This document shows, one piece after another, positions 1 through 11,109 of a stretch of 64,000 nt of DNA (positions are counted from its first letter, which is position 1; each line of letters starts with the position of its first letter). Location of the stretch: positions 6,386,001 through 6,450,000 of the forward strand of contig OZ038454.1 in assembly GCA_964036195.1 (NCBI GenBank). The letters are read 5' to 3'. Below the pieces are notes generated by a model that was not told the origin of the DNA, did no database searches, and saw nothing but the letters and a program-made list of their open reading frames with translations. A program made the translations under genes and the position numbers. The DNA is from Sphaerolaimus hirsutus. Lineage: Eukaryota > Nematoda > Chromadorea > Monhysterida > Sphaerolaimidae.

Positions 1-229
1 AATTATTATTATATATTTTTTCATCAGACAGTTTTGAGGGGGTACTATTCAACAGGGGGAATTATATTTATAAGTAGTGGAATCATTTTCAATGTGTATT
101 TTACATTTCTTTTGAACACAAGTGCACAATTTCACAAGTGTTAGAGATGTTTGGGATGCATTTAAAACCTGCCATACTTGAACTTCAATTTACCCAACTA
201 CTGCAATTAATGTATTCATATGCCCATAG

Positions 230-366
230 CGCAAAAACACTTTTGACGAATGGTACTCCTCTGGTGCACTGCTCAAGGAAGCAGTTACATGTCTAGTGAA
301 TGAAATTGATTTCAACGAAGCATGCAAACACTCACTGTTGGTCATAATGGCAATTTTATTTGTGAA
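230..366 (+). CDS. Gene 0 exon 18 (WYSSGALLKEAV)
   Basis: The acceptor is ATAG before 230 and the donor is AA|GTGAGT at 367. In phase 0 it reads FDEWYSSGALLKEAVTCLV and later ACKHSLL, with two cysteines. It joins the phase-0 end of the exon 17 class and the two-base start of exon 19. The following intron would be only 35 bp (367-401). No family recognised. Confidence 0.6.
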
Positions 367-3300
367 GTGAGTGGAGTTTTATTTAACATAAAATCTTGCA
401 GATGTAATGAGAAATCAGAAATTGTAGATCCCAGAAATGAGTATGCCTATGACAGGGCAGGGGTGTCTGGAGAATTGGCAGACTGGCAAATGTATCTGGT
501 GCCACTCCCAGACCCTGCAAAGTACCCTGCAAATTGTCAAATGTCATGTAAAAGGCCCTGAAAGATAGCAAACTCCGTCAACATGACATTTTACTGGTCA
601 TTTTACACAGGGACGTATCCAGGATTTTTGAACGGGGGCTGCTTGTTTACAGAGCACGGTGAATGAGGGGCTCCCCCCCCCACCTAAAATTTTACCCGTA
701 CAGTTACGGAATGGCGCCATGGCGCTGGCGCCATTTGTAGGCGCCATGCAATGGCGCAATTGGCGTTGGCGCCAGTGCCTGAAACTGCTGTAAATGTAAA
801 TACACGTACATTACACAGAGACAGGTACATCATTGGATTGGATTATGGTGCAATTTCAGGGATATGTGTCTATGGAGACTAATATGCTGAAAATATGCTT
901 TGTGTAGAGGGCAAGTAAGTATGCGCTTGCAGACTAAATTTTCACATACACCATCTAAATTTGTACTAAAAGTTGCATCTCTGGGGGTTTTCACGTCTCA
1001 CCCCGGGAAGGGGGAGGCTGCAGCCACCCCTCTGGATACGGGCTTGATTTTACATGACTTTTCAGACTCTGCATGACAATTTACATTTGACAGGGCATTT
1101 TACTGGGTGTGGGGGTACCCCCCATGGAGCACAGGGCAGAATATTGATGGATAGCTGCCCACCTAAACCAAGATGCGACCCACATGAACTGTCCAGGATG
1201 GTCCAGGATGTAATTAGATTCAATGATGGTGCAAAAGATTGTGGCAAAAGAGTGGAGTGAGTCAAATATTTATGTCCATCAGACACCAGTTTGCATAGTC
1301 ACAAGGAAAATGTCAACTCCCCGCACTCAGTGGGTCCCTAACTTTTTGGTTGGCCAACTGCCAACCTTTCAGACACAAGTTCTGGAGTGAGCCTGTTACT
1401 GCATGCCCAATTGGCACTGTCACAAGGATGCAATGGAAAGAGTACTTTACAATGCCATGTGCACTCATTTTTGCAACAAGGTAAATAGTAAGTTGTGCGT
1501 GGATCTGACCAGGGGTCTAGTAGGTGGGGGTTTGTGGGTTTTCCACAAATGTTCCAGCTAGTTACTTGTCTATCCCAGACCCTCCTCAGTTGATCTATCT
1601 ATCACAAGACAGATTAGTTTCTACTGCTGAACACCACCACAAATCACCCACAGGGGTGGGCATCTTCAGTTAATGCTGGAAAAACGCGATAGCTTGAGCT
1701 ACGGTTGAGCTATCACAATGAAAAGTTAACACAATAGAGTAGACTCCATAGGACAACTATTCTGAAGTTTGCAACTCAAACGGCCACATGTTGGGTGAGA
1801 TGTGGAACACACAGTGTTTAGTGTAATTTTGTGACTGGCCGATTTTGATTGGAATTGACCGATTTTGATGCCCTTCGAGTATGTTGGGGTTTGGGGTCGG
1901 GGCTACGACACATTTTTTTTGTTTTCTCGAATAGTCCCCAGTAACGAGATAAGGGGGTTCTATAAAAAGATGGTCGTTTTACATGGCCAATCCAGTCTAT
2001 CGAATTTGAAGGTTAATAAGTCGGCCATTTCTGGGCCGATTTGGATTGTTTAACACTTAAAATGATCGGCATAAGCTGTAGATTCCATTTTTGAAGTCGC
2101 ATTAGAAATGTCTGAATTCCATATGCTGATTTTACCCAGTATTCAAACGCGAAAAATAATTTTTTTATGGACATGCTATCATATATACTCCGGTTACTTT
2201 ACACCTTGCACGCGTGGTTCCCGCTGGAAGTGTGCCAACGATGGTTAACGCGTGCAAGATTCATAAAAAGGATGATAAAATTGATTTTTGTTATGATGTT
2301 ATTCATTAACATATTCACATCGATTACTTTTTTCATCTTTTTACAGAAATCGCATGATTAATAATAATTGGCGCGCTTCCAACACGAGACATAAATCAGT
2401 GCGAGGGCAGAGTATCATGTACGAGTTCATGTATCAAAAGAATGAGTTCATTATATCTTTCCAATCAAAGGTTAAAGCAAGTCAAACTTGTCCCTCCCAT
2501 CCACATAAATCACCACATGAAGAACCATTAGCATTCAAAAAATAACCCGTGATTTATATTTTCGAAAATCACAATAAATATAAATAACCCGTGATTTATA
2601 TATATTTATATTTTTTTCAAATTCTGAGTGATATATTTATATATATTTTTCAATTTCGAAAAAAAAATCACTGAGAAAATCACTCATACTAGATACATTG
2701 TGGTGCAAGTATTGCGCTTCATGATTAAAACATGTAATTTGTGCAAGAGAATTTTGAATTTTGCAAGAGAATTTTATCCTGAAAATCTCTCATCTGCTCA
2801 TGTAAAGCATTATTGAGTTAAAATAGTGTTTGAAGCAGGTGAATATTGTGCCTACACACACTAGTTTTCACCATACTTTTTTGAAAACTGAAATGGCCAA
2901 AAATGGTGACATGTCACCATCCAGTTTTCCACAATAGAACGCTGTAGATGTTACGTTTTCACAAATAGCGTGGATTTCAGTGGGGTTGTTTTGGCAAGTC
3001 ACTAGTTTGCTACTGTGTTTACCTAATGTGAAAACTCAAATGATGACAAATGGTGATATCACCATCACTTAGTCTTCATTAAGCCGGAATTAGAGCTTAG
3101 CGTTGATTCGACATGGAATGACGACGTAAAATGATGTCATGAAATTAATTACACGAGTGTGGATCATCTCTATCTTATAACATACTTTTCTGAAATAAAA
3201 CATAACATTGCATCAAAAATACCTGCTTGATGTCATCAAAAATGATCTACAGTAATTGAAAACTCACTTCACCACTTTTGAAAGCTGGCAACACTTGGTG

Positions 3301-6108
3301 ACATCAACCAATGTTGCCAGTTATCAAATATGGGGGACAACTGTGGAACACTGTCACCATGGTGTCACCTAAATGTCACCAAAATTTTGCCAAACATGTA
3401 AGTGAATTCGCACTAAAGTGAATTCGCACTAAACTTCCTCGGCATACCTGGCACTGCTGCAAGTACTAAGCACCTTTTAGTCAAACATCACTGCCACAAC
3501 CAGACACTATAGGTTAAGTACAACATGTTTGCAGTGCAAAATGTTTTTGAAGTTGTCATTGAGGTTGTAGGTTGAATTTTTCTGTTGTGATATTTGTGTG
3601 ATATTTTAACTTGTCAATATTGTATGAAATGAATACTGCTTGTGAAACATTAATAAATAGATTGTGGGATGTTAGAGTACATTTTTGTGCTTGCAAATGG
3701 TAAATTAAGCCTGCAATAGCCCACAATTTTGCTTGTAATTGAAATAAACCACAAGTAATTTTTTGTGATTTTTTTGAGCTTAGAGTTATTTTTTCAGTGA
3801 TTTAATTATATTTTCTGAAGGCCTTGAGTGATTTATATATATTTATATTTTTTCCAAGTTTGGGGTGATATATTTATATATATTTTCCAAACAATTGGTG
3901 ATTTTTTTGAATGCTAAGAACCATGCACATGCACGTGAATTCAAAAGTCCATATCTCAACCATTTCTATAACGATTTTCGCCAATGAATACTTAAAATGA
4001 TCAAAATAACCTGAAGATTTAATTTTCATTGTCAATTCATCAATATATTCAATCAGATTTTCCATACAATAACAAATTGCGAATTCTTGTGTGTAATTAT
4101 CATGATGCAATAATATATCGACTGAACCGTTTGGCCGTTTAGGCCGTTTGGGTTGCAAACTTCAGAATAGCTGTCCTATGGAGTCTACTCTATTGTGTTA
4201 TAATTTCATTTCTGTAGCTCAACCGTAGCTCAAGCTATCACGTTTTTCCAGCGTTAACTGAAGATGCCCACCCCTGTATATCTGTGGGGCAAATTTTGAG
4301 CAATTATTCCAATTCACATGCAAAATAATCAATTTTCATAACTTTTGTTGTTCATTTTCACATTCAAAATCACGGCTTCATGTTCATGTAATGTTCTGGC
4401 CAGAGACAGCAGGGGTGTCCCATGGCTATGTCCTTGTGTAAAGTGTCACGTGTTGTGCAAAATGTCATCCAAATGTGTGATTATCATGAAAAATGTCAAA
4501 AGTTTGTAATAAAATATTTTAATTGACACCTAGCATCACATTTGACACATTACAGGGTGCTCTGTGTGACTGCCATCTGCTGTGAATCATTAAGTATGAC
4601 GCGGAAATGCACAGTTTGTATGCTGTAGTGCCTTATTTCAAGTGCTACTGTGCTAGAAGTGAATTGAGAAGTAAAATGAGAAGTGAATTGAGAAGTAAAA
4701 AAGTAAAGAACACATGGCCTCGTTGTGAATGATCTAATACAAACATGATAAAGTACCAAGGCACAAAGTAATGATAGTGAAAATATTCATAACTTCGCTT
4801 TGCCCAACGCCATTAAACAATGTACACAATAAGTTTTCATTACCTGGCTCACCAGCAGCAATCACTCATCACAAGCCACTATAATAAACCCCTGTTTACC
4901 ACGGTAGGCCCCCATGAAACATTTTCAGAAAACAATTCATAACTTCGCTATACAGCATTGTATTTGGCCAAGTGGGGTATCCCCTTGTAGGGCAATTCAA
5001 GCCCTACAAGGGGATACCCCACTTGGCGAAATACAATGCTGTATAGCGAAGTTATGAATTGTTTTCTGAAAATGTTTCATGGGGGCCTACCGTGGTAAAC
5101 AGGGGTTTACAAACAATTTTACATTCAGACTGCGGCGAGACATCTGGGGTGAAACATTTACCCCGTTTTTGGCTGACCACCTGGCGCTGCGCTGCAGGAA
5201 GCTGGTGCCCACCACCGAGCCCGCACTCGACACGTTAGAGCCTTTTCCCACATATGCTATTTTAGGATCGGATTAAATGTCTTTTAAACACTGAAATAAT
5301 TTTTTTAACAAAAAATGGTAGCTGGGATTTTTTGGTACACTTTCACTAGGTATTTTGCAATTTTTTGCATGCAAGACCGAATTTCTAATGCAAATTATCA
5401 TTGGGGTTGTTTTCATTGGTGTACTTTTGTCGTATTTTTTATGTCAAACCTTCTATTCCTGCATGCTATCATATACTGTAAGGCAAAATGATTAACATCG
5501 CATAATCATTTTTGAATATCTCTTTAGAATCAAAAGTCATAGAACTTCTCCAAACTTCCGCCATTAAGAGCCATGCTGCATCCAGATTCAAAACTTCATA
5601 TCTCGACCTTTTCCTAGGCTGATTTTTGCCAATGAACACTAAAAAGACCAGTATGATAGCCCACACACTAGTTGACCGTGTTCTGGTGGTCTGCGTCAAC
5701 TCAGATTTGGGCTTCACGTGTTGTAGAGTGATTTCCAAATGAACACGCGGCAATGTTGACAAACAAATATTTTTGCAAAATGCATTGGAAGATTGCTGTA
5801 TGACGAGTGAAGCCGGAATCTGAGTTGACACAGACCAGTTGACACACGTGTGTCAAGTTGTCAACTAGTGTGTGTGTGTGTGCCGTTAATAATCCAGACA
5901 TCTCATTTCCATAGTCCGTTAATCACACCAATTCACTGGCAGCTGCAACGACACTGCAATCGACAGCCTGCCGCGCGCGGAACTGTACATACACAAGTTC
6001 AACAGGGAAGCGGGGGTGCCCAGTGAGCAAATGCCCGGGGTTGCAGAAACGGCAGCTAGTATTGGGGAATGTCCCGTTGTGGACGCCAGTTGTTCAGAGA
6101 CGGATTGA
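230..6108 (+). CDS. Gene 0: 3' part of an astacin/ShKT-family gene (last five exons)
   Basis: This is the end of a gene whose catalytic exons lie before the window. Exons are at 230-366, 402-498 plus 1126-1256, 1373-1480, 5129-about 5262, and 5943-6108. Each has close counterparts in gene 1 (23628-26297) and gene 2 (52451-57666), and the intron phases agree between most neighbours. The encoded region is the unassigned C-terminal extension. Two splice sites look damaged: the acceptor before 1126 reads AT instead of AG, and there is no GT after the exon ending near 5262. It may therefore be a pseudogene. Identity comes from the paralogues, not from a recognised domain here. Confidence 0.6.
402..498 (+). 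CDS. Gene 0 exon 19, first half
   Basis: The acceptor is TTGCAG before 402. It reads CNEKSEIVDPRNEYAYDRAG and ends ADWQMYL at CTG|GTGCC. The rest of the exon resumes at 1126 after a transposon-like insert. The same interruption is present in genes 1 and 2, so it predates the duplications. Confidence 0.65.
499..1125 (+). repeat. Intron-like inverted-repeat element splitting exon 19 (gene 0 copy), with a nested hAT element
   Basis: The left end GTGCCACTCCCAGACC and the right end GGGTGTGGGGGTACCCCCC are inverted relatives, with TGTAAAA/TTTTACA-type subterminal repeats. The insert starts with GT where the coding frame breaks. Its 3' end reads CCCCAT where genes 1 and 2 have CCCCAG/CCTCAG, so the presumed acceptor is lost here. 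A second element (608-1046) has landed inside it. Confidence 0.7.
608..1046. mobile_element. hAT-type MITE, CAGGGACGTATCC family
   Basis: Ends are CAGGGACGTATCCAGG and CTGGATACGGGCTTG. It is flanked by a perfect 8-bp duplication ATTTTACA (600-607 and 1047-1054). The paralogous site near 24020 is empty and has one ATTTTACA. An 8-bp duplication is typical of hAT elements. The interior is rich in GGCGCCA motifs and has no transposase. Confidence 0.85.
1126..1256 (+). CDS. Gene 0 exon 19, second half
   Basis: Continues the frame with GRILMDSCPP, CDPHELSRMVQDVIRFND and GKRVE, and ends at a good donor GA|GTGAGT (1257). Counterparts are 24097-24227 and 52910-53040. HELSR is not a zinc motif, since it lacks HExxH. 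Confidence 0.6.
1373..1480 (+). CDS. Gene 0 exon 20 (HKFWSEPVTACPIGTV)
   Basis: Acceptor TTTCAG, donor AAG|GTAAAT. It reads HKFWSEPVTACPIGTV, then MQWKEYFTMPCALIFAT. Phase 2 at its end joins the next exon as AG+A (Arg). Near-identical copies are at 24342-24451 and 53164-53271. Two cysteines; family unknown. Confidence 0.65.
1651..4276. mobile_element. 2.6-kb inverted-repeat element, CAGGGGTGGGCAT family, non-coding
   Basis: The left end CAGGGGTGGGCATCTTCAGT is matched in reverse at 4241-4276, and the matching arms extend inward (AACGCGATAGCTTGAGCTAC near 1684). The paralogous intron near 24625 lacks it. Another copy starts at 57754 and runs into the gap. No transposase-like frame is visible. 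The interior includes nested repeats around 2850-3390 built on TGGTGACAT/ATGTCACCA motifs. TA is present at the right flank only. Confidence 0.65.
4887..5107. mobile_element. 221-bp near-perfect foldback MITE
   Basis: The two halves (AACCCCTGTTTACCACGG...) are almost perfect reverse complements with a loop near 4995. TA flanks both ends (4885-4886, 5108-5109). The paralogous site near 25262 is empty. Small palindrome plus TA suggests a Tc1/mariner-type MITE. Confidence 0.8.
5129..5262 (+). CDS. Gene 0 exon 21 (LRRDIWGETFTPFLADHLAL)
   Basis: Acceptor CATTCAG; reads LRRDIWGETFTPFLADHLAL, then KLVPTTEPALDTLEPF. In gene 1 the exon can end at TT|GTAGG. Here the same place reads TTTAGG, so no GT donor is visible and the 3' limit is uncertain. 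Confidence 0.55.
5943..6108 (+). CDS. Gene 0 terminal exon 22
   Basis: Acceptor GGCAG; reads CNDTAIDSLPRAELYIHK, then MPGVAETAASIGECPVVDA, and ends in SCSETD and TGA at 6106-6108. The counterparts at 26132 and 57504 also end in stops at the same place, each followed by the next gene's signal exon. This marks it as the terminal exon. Confidence 0.65.
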
Positions 6109-6404
6109 ATGGGCGAATTTTTGCGGTTGTAGAGTTAATTTATCACTGCATTTTGCATACAGTATCTTGTCTGATATACTCATGTGTTGGTTGACTCAAC
6201 CGTATCTGGGAGCTTTTGGAAAAAAACGGTTTGGAAAAAGTTTTTTAAATATAAAACCCAGGTCATTGAACAAACGTTTTTTTCTACCCCTAGTATGGAT
6301 GCACTTTCGCACAAAAGTGTTTCTCTAAGATGTATTTAAGTGCTATCCAAGAGAAGAGTTTTTTTAAGTTGTTTTGTTGGTAGGGGGTGTAATTGCTGTA
6401 ACGC

Positions 6405-6625
6405 TGTTTGAAATATACCTTTAAATCAGTTGATATTGAAAATCATGTGAACTTGAATTGTGATTGGCTATAGTCAGTGAGACACCATATTATCCTTTCA
6501 TGGATTTATTACAATGACTCTGAGAATGTTTAAATAAACAGTATCAAGTTTTCTTTATCAGAATATCCCATTAAAACAGCTTTCAGAAAGTGCGGTTGCC
6601 ACCAGAAAAACAACACTAGAAAAAA
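6405..6625 (+). promoter_or_regulatory. Conserved upstream block of gene 1
   Basis: A block before the start codon is nearly identical ahead of all three signal exons (also 28838-29038 and 58750-58958), including AATCATGTGAACTTGAATTG and a TTTAAATA tract about 90 bases before the ATG. It probably holds the promoter and 5' UTR. Conservation could also simply reflect recent duplication. Confidence 0.4.
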
Positions 6626-6798
6626 ATGAATACATTTACATTGATATCATTTTTCATCAGCATTGTGTTTGTCAATTTTGCTGCAGAGGCAGCCTCCCGC
6701 CAGTGGCACAGGCAGAGAGTATACCAGAAGAATGTAATGAACATGTGTAGGAATAAAAAACTCCAGAGAAGCCACATGATGCAGGCAACTTGCCAAAG
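6626..6798 (+). CDS. Gene 1 exon 1: signal peptide and start of propeptide
   Basis: The start codon is followed by a hydrophobic run (TLISFFISIVFVNFAAEA, roughly residues 4-21) typical of a secretory signal peptide, then a basic segment SRQWHRQRVYQKNV with Cys. The exon ends TCQ(AG)|GTATAA, phase 2. Exons of identical length (173 nt) start genes 2 and 3. Confidence 0.8.
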
Positions 6799-6848
6799 GT
6801 ATAAAAACAGCTCCGAAAAAAATCAGCTTGTCTGCAATCTGCGTAATA

Positions 6849-7789
6849 CACTAGCGGTCAAAATAGTTGAGACTTTTCACCATAGAGAAATGGGAGGCTG
6901 GGGGTCCACCACAGTTTCGTTGCTTCCCAGTTACTTATCCCTGGCCCAATTTTGATGCTGTTCGAGTATGATGGCTTTTCAGGTCGGGGCTATGACTGAA
7001 AATTTTTGTTTGCTTGAATAATCCCCAGTCACTAGATAAGAGGCGTCTATAAAAAGGTGGTCGATAAAAAAAATCTGGCCAATCTGGGTGATCAGTTTTG
7101 AAGCTTAATAGCTTGGCCATTTCTGGGCCGATTTGGATCATTCAACTCTTACAATGATCGGGACAACCTGAACATTCCATTTTTGACGTCAGATTAGTGA
7201 TGTATGAATTCCGTATGCCGATTTCACCCAGTTTTTCAACACAAAAAAATGTTGCTGTTTTTTCCTGAACATGCTATTGTATACTCTTGATTGACAGAAA
7301 CACAATACCGAAAGAATCAGATCGATATCTCTCACCAATCGAAAGGTATAGAACTTCAAACTTCTGCCTTTCATCCGTATGAATAACTGCATGCCCAAAT
7401 CATAATACGCAAAATTCTACATCACCGATTTGACCTCAAACATGAACTCTCCAATCATTTGTGATCATTTTAAAAGTCGATTGACAAAAATCGGTCGACA
7501 AATGAACAAGTTATTGACGTGTAAATTTTGTTATTTCTGAGTGACACCCAATTTTTTTACGAAAAATTTACTTTTTTCAGACCCACAATATCTTGGGTCA
7601 GGGGAGTCGTTGAAAGATGCTACCGATTTTCACGTTACCACCGACATAAAATTACATTATATTCAAATATCAACGATTTTCGCTCAGCTGTTGAGGAGTG
7701 ACGTGCACGCGAACACAGCCAGACCTCACCTGAACAAATTTCCCTTATGAGACGGTGGTGGACAGTCTCAACTATTCTGACCGCTAGTG
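6849..7789. mobile_element. 941-bp Tc1/mariner-type MITE, CACTAGCGGTCA family
   Basis: Inverted ends are CACTAGCGGTCAAAATAGTT and its partner ending CCGCTAGTG, flanked by TA on each side (6847-6848, 7790-7791). It is absent from the same intron of genes 2 and 3 (near 29262 and 59181). No transposase frame seen. Confidence 0.75.
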
Positions 7790-7806
7790 TATAAACATTT
7801 GCGCAG

Positions 7807-8080
7807 CGCGCGGAGGAGTGGGCGGTGGGCGGCGGCATCGCTGCGGCTGTGCAGGCGGCTGGTGCTGCCGCAACGCACACGCGGAACAGCACATGCACAT
7901 GCACATGCACATGCACATGCACATGCACACAGACGACACTGCATGCAGCTGCACCCACAGCTGCGCACCACACTCAGACAACTGGCCAAGTTGGTGTTCG
8001 CCACATTTGCATCACTCTGTTACACACCACACGATTACACTGCACTTGTCAACCCCCCGTTCAATTTCTTTCAGCTACAT
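7807..8080 (+). CDS. Gene 1 exon 2: basic propeptide with His-Ala repeat
   Basis: Acceptor GCGCAG. Phase 2 from exon 1 selects the frame ARRSGRWAAASLRLCRRLVL, then seven Ala-His pairs encoded by (GCACAT)n, then HCMQLHPQLRTTLRQLAKL. The repeat is shorter in gene 3 and contains Gln variants in gene 2. The 3' end is unclear because a TCTATCTATCC-type repeat follows. Confidence 0.55.
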
Positions 8081-8084
8081 ATCT

Positions 8085-8690
8085 ATCTATCCGGAGGAGT
8101 GATTTGCTATCTATCCAAACCAATGAGGGTCAAAATCTAGGGGACCCCTGTACACCTTTTTTCAGGGACACTTGGTATCCGAGTATACATACCCCGTATT
8201 ACCTCGAAATCTGGCACGCACGCTTTTTTAAACATGGCGTAAAAAAAAGTTTTTTTTCCAACCCTTACTCCCAAATATTTTTCAGCTATCCATCCCTCCA
8301 GAGGAGCGATTTGCTAATTATCCAACCCCCCGGAGGGTCAAAATGGAGCGCCAAAGGAAAAAGTGCCATGGCGCTTTTGGCACTTGGCGCTATTGGCGCT
8401 ATTTTGTTGTGGCACCATTGGCGCCCGGCGCCACACTCATAAAAAACGCCATGGCGCTTTTGGCGCTTAGCGCTATTTTTGCCCGCCGTCAGGAAAAAAA
8501 TGCCTGGGGCTGGCGCCAAAGCAAAGAGCGCCACGGCCTTTCTGGCACTTGGCACCATTTTGCTCTGGCGCCATTGGCGCTTGATGCTGGGTTTCTAAAA
8601 AGTGCCATGGTGCTTTTGGCGACTTTTCAAACTCCCTGCGGGTATTTGGAGGAAATAAGGTATAACAAAAGTGGATTCGATCCAGCCTGT
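8085..8690. repeat. Nested repeats where propeptide exon 3 should lie
   Basis: Contains TCTATCTATCCGGAGGAG motifs near 8086 and 8287 (also near 37226), and dense GGCGC/GCGCC arrays at 8343-8625 that produce long meaningless reading frames. Genes 2 and 3 have a propeptide exon at the equivalent place. I do not find it here. Confidence 0.5.
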
Positions 8691-8698
8691 AATCGCAG

Positions 8699-8850
8699 TG
8701 CCGACGCCAACGAGTATGTCAGCGAATGCGCGGCGCTCATGACAAAACTGACTAATGCTACCATGTCACTGAAATCGTCGTTGGCGAAATGCCAAGAGCT
8801 GTATGATGGAATGGATGCTGCACACGGCACGATGGGCTCGCAGCCAAACG
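8699..8850 (+). CDS. Gene 1 exon 4: propeptide (EYVSEC)
   Basis: Acceptor TCGCAG, donor ACG|GTCGCT. Exactly 152 nt, as in gene 2 (29793-29944). Shared core EYVSEC, then SLAKCQELYDGMDAAHGTM. Phase 2 in, phase 1 out, which fits the next exon. Confidence 0.6.
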
Positions 8851-9151
8851 GTCGCTTAATTGTGTCGTTGTTTACATATTTTTTGATGGGGTCCGATGGT
8901 TTGATTCTAAATCCGGTTCCGTAAGGTGTGCGAAAAAACCTTTCAAGAAAAAGGTGTGCCATGCAGCCATCACCTATTACTACCAGGTAGAACCAAATAG
9001 AAAATTCTCACATGTCGATCCAAAATTTCTATAAATTCCACATTACAAATTTACGACCACGGGCACAGCCAATTATCTGCTAGATTACACAAGTTTTGAA
9101 CAATAAAGTCTGGTTTTAGATGTACTCAGTACTGGCTCGCACGAATTTCAG

Positions 9152-9309
9152 CCGAAAATCTGGCCGCGCTCGAATCAAGGGGAAACAGAGCACCAAGAGA
9201 GCCAAAGCCAACTGGATCTGAGCCAAGTCCCCCTCCTGAGACTGAGCAGACAACTGGGAGCGTTAAATTGAATACATGGCTGTGGCCAGATGGCATTGTG
9301 CCGTATTAT
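9152..9309 (+). CDS. Gene 1 exon 5: propeptide end and mature N-terminus (LWPDGIVPYY)
   Basis: Acceptor TTTCAG, donor TAT|GTAAAT. A Pro/Glu/Thr-rich linker (SEPSPPPETEQTTG) leads to LWPDGIVPYY, matching the Wp.giVPY start of astacin catalytic domains. Phase 0 at the end joins VIRHTGFTEKHV in the next exon. Confidence 0.75.
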
Positions 9310-9515
9310 GTAAATTTAAAATCGTTGTAAATTCACAATATGCTATTTATTCATTGACAAAGACAGTTTTTATAAATTAAAACTTTCAAAACTATTCAGA
9401 TTTTACATTATGGTACCACCCTTGACTAATCTCGAAAATTACGAAAACTGAAAATCAAACTTTGAATGCATTTGAGTTGGCCTGAAGGAGATGCAAGCCT
9501 ACTACAGTTCATAGT

Positions 9516-10475
9516 TGTTAAAACGTATTTACGTTTACTCGACAAATACGGATACTTGAGTACTGCGTAAATAAGTTTACGTTGCCTCCCGAAAAAAATA
9601 CCGGTACTCACTTACTCGACGCGAGTACAGAAAACGTATTTCAAACAGGTTTTTAATAGGCTTTTTCAAGGCATAAAGCAACCAAAGGGAGAGAAAAGGC
9701 AAAAACACATTAACTAGTGAATTTGATGGTTAAAACGTTCAAAAAGTAGTGATTTTGAGCGAAAATTGAGGGAAATTAAACAATCTAATTAACAGTACTT
9801 TAACGGAATAAAAATACAGTATTTAAGGGTTGGGAACCTTTTTCCCACTACTATCTCAAAAGGTTTGGCCTTGGCAGGGCCTCAATGGGTAATTTTGAAG
9901 TGGTATTTTGTAGTAGGTACCTCGCTGATCATTTAGCGTTTCCCCTAACACTAATTCGGTTTCTAAAATTTCTCAAAACTACCGTATTTCCTCGAAATAC
10001 CCCACTTGAATTGACCCCCCTCGAAATACCCCCGTCTGGAAAAAGGTACATCATGTATTTATATAAGGTACATGATGTATTTATTGATTTAAATTTGCAT
10101 CGCAGCGACACATGAACTCGTGTATGTGTACTTATCTACGTTGATATGTATGGAAATATCTTGTGAGGTCACATTTATCACTGTTTTGGGTACGTAAAGC
10201 CCATTCTTTACTACCACACTTAACGAAAATTTCTGGCGAAATAATAACCCCCCCCCCCTCGAAATACCTCCTGGGGGTGTTTGGAGGAAATACGGTACCC
10301 ACTTTTACGTTTTCCGGGGACAAAAGTAATTTACTCACGTTTACTCATGAGTAAAAGTAAAAAAAAAAACTTTACGTTTTATTTACGCACGTGTGAGTAA
10401 AAAATAAATACTTTATGTCTACTTTAACTTTTGAAAAAGTTCGATACTTTCAACAACTCTGCTACACAAAAACTA
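9516..10475. mobile_element. hAT-like MITE (AGTTGTTAAAACGTATTTACG family) with nested TA-flanked element
   Basis: The ends resemble CATAGTTGTTAAAACG and CAACAACTCTG of the clean member at 20306-20774. A second element (9982-10295; CCGTATTTCC...GGAAATACGG with TA on both sides) is nested in it. The outer boundaries are approximate. Confidence 0.6.
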
Positions 10476-10640
10476 CACTCTGCTACAGTTGACAAAAAAT
10501 AAAAATGACTAAAAGTGTCGATTTTGTCGAGAATATTTGCTTTTGCTATTTGGTAGTAAATTAGTATGTGAGGGCAAAATATTCCATGTACAGTGACGCT
10601 GTTGAATTCTCCATCACCAAATGGTAAATTATTTTTACAG

Positions 10641-10784
10641 GTAATCAGACACACGGGCTTCACTGAAAAGCATGTGCAACAGATAAAGCATGTGATGAGT
10701 TACATCGAACGGCTCTCATGCATCCGCTTTGAAGAGAGAGACCTCGCCAACGCCATACCACGGCATTACGTTCAAATAATAGAC
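10641..10784 (+). CDS. Gene 1 exon 6: N-terminal part of catalytic domain
   Basis: Acceptor TTTACAG, donor GAC|GTTAGT, 48 codons in phase 0. Reads HVQQIKHVMSYIERLSCIRF, corresponding to the astacin helix and TCIrF segment, whose Cys starts one of the two conserved disulfides. Ends HYVQIID, the yi.i strand. Confidence 0.75.
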
Positions 10785-11109
10785 GTTAGTCATTGGTGTA
10801 AAATGCAAAATGCAAATGTTATGCAAAATTTCATAAAAATTGGACTTTAATTGAATAAATAAACATCAATTGAATGAATAAAGTAACTTTTAGAGAGTCA
10901 GCGATCTCCCCGTCAACTGTGCCCAAGCGCACATTGTTTGTGATTTTTCATGGATATCCATTTTTCATTACATTGTCCATTGTCCCTACGGGTGCGCTGC
11001 GTGCGCGTTTTTTTATATGTTTAGTTGACATTTTCACAATTATTTAATAACCAACTGCAAATCAACTGATATTAATAAAATAACTGAAATTGACAAAATA
11101 ATTGATAGA

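Noticed and set aside
7825-8924. Two long open frames (205 and 193 codons)
   Set aside because: They run through the wrong frame of the His-Ala exon, TCTATCTATC repeats and GGCGC arrays, and are not conserved in genes 2 or 3. Only 8699-8850 is supported.
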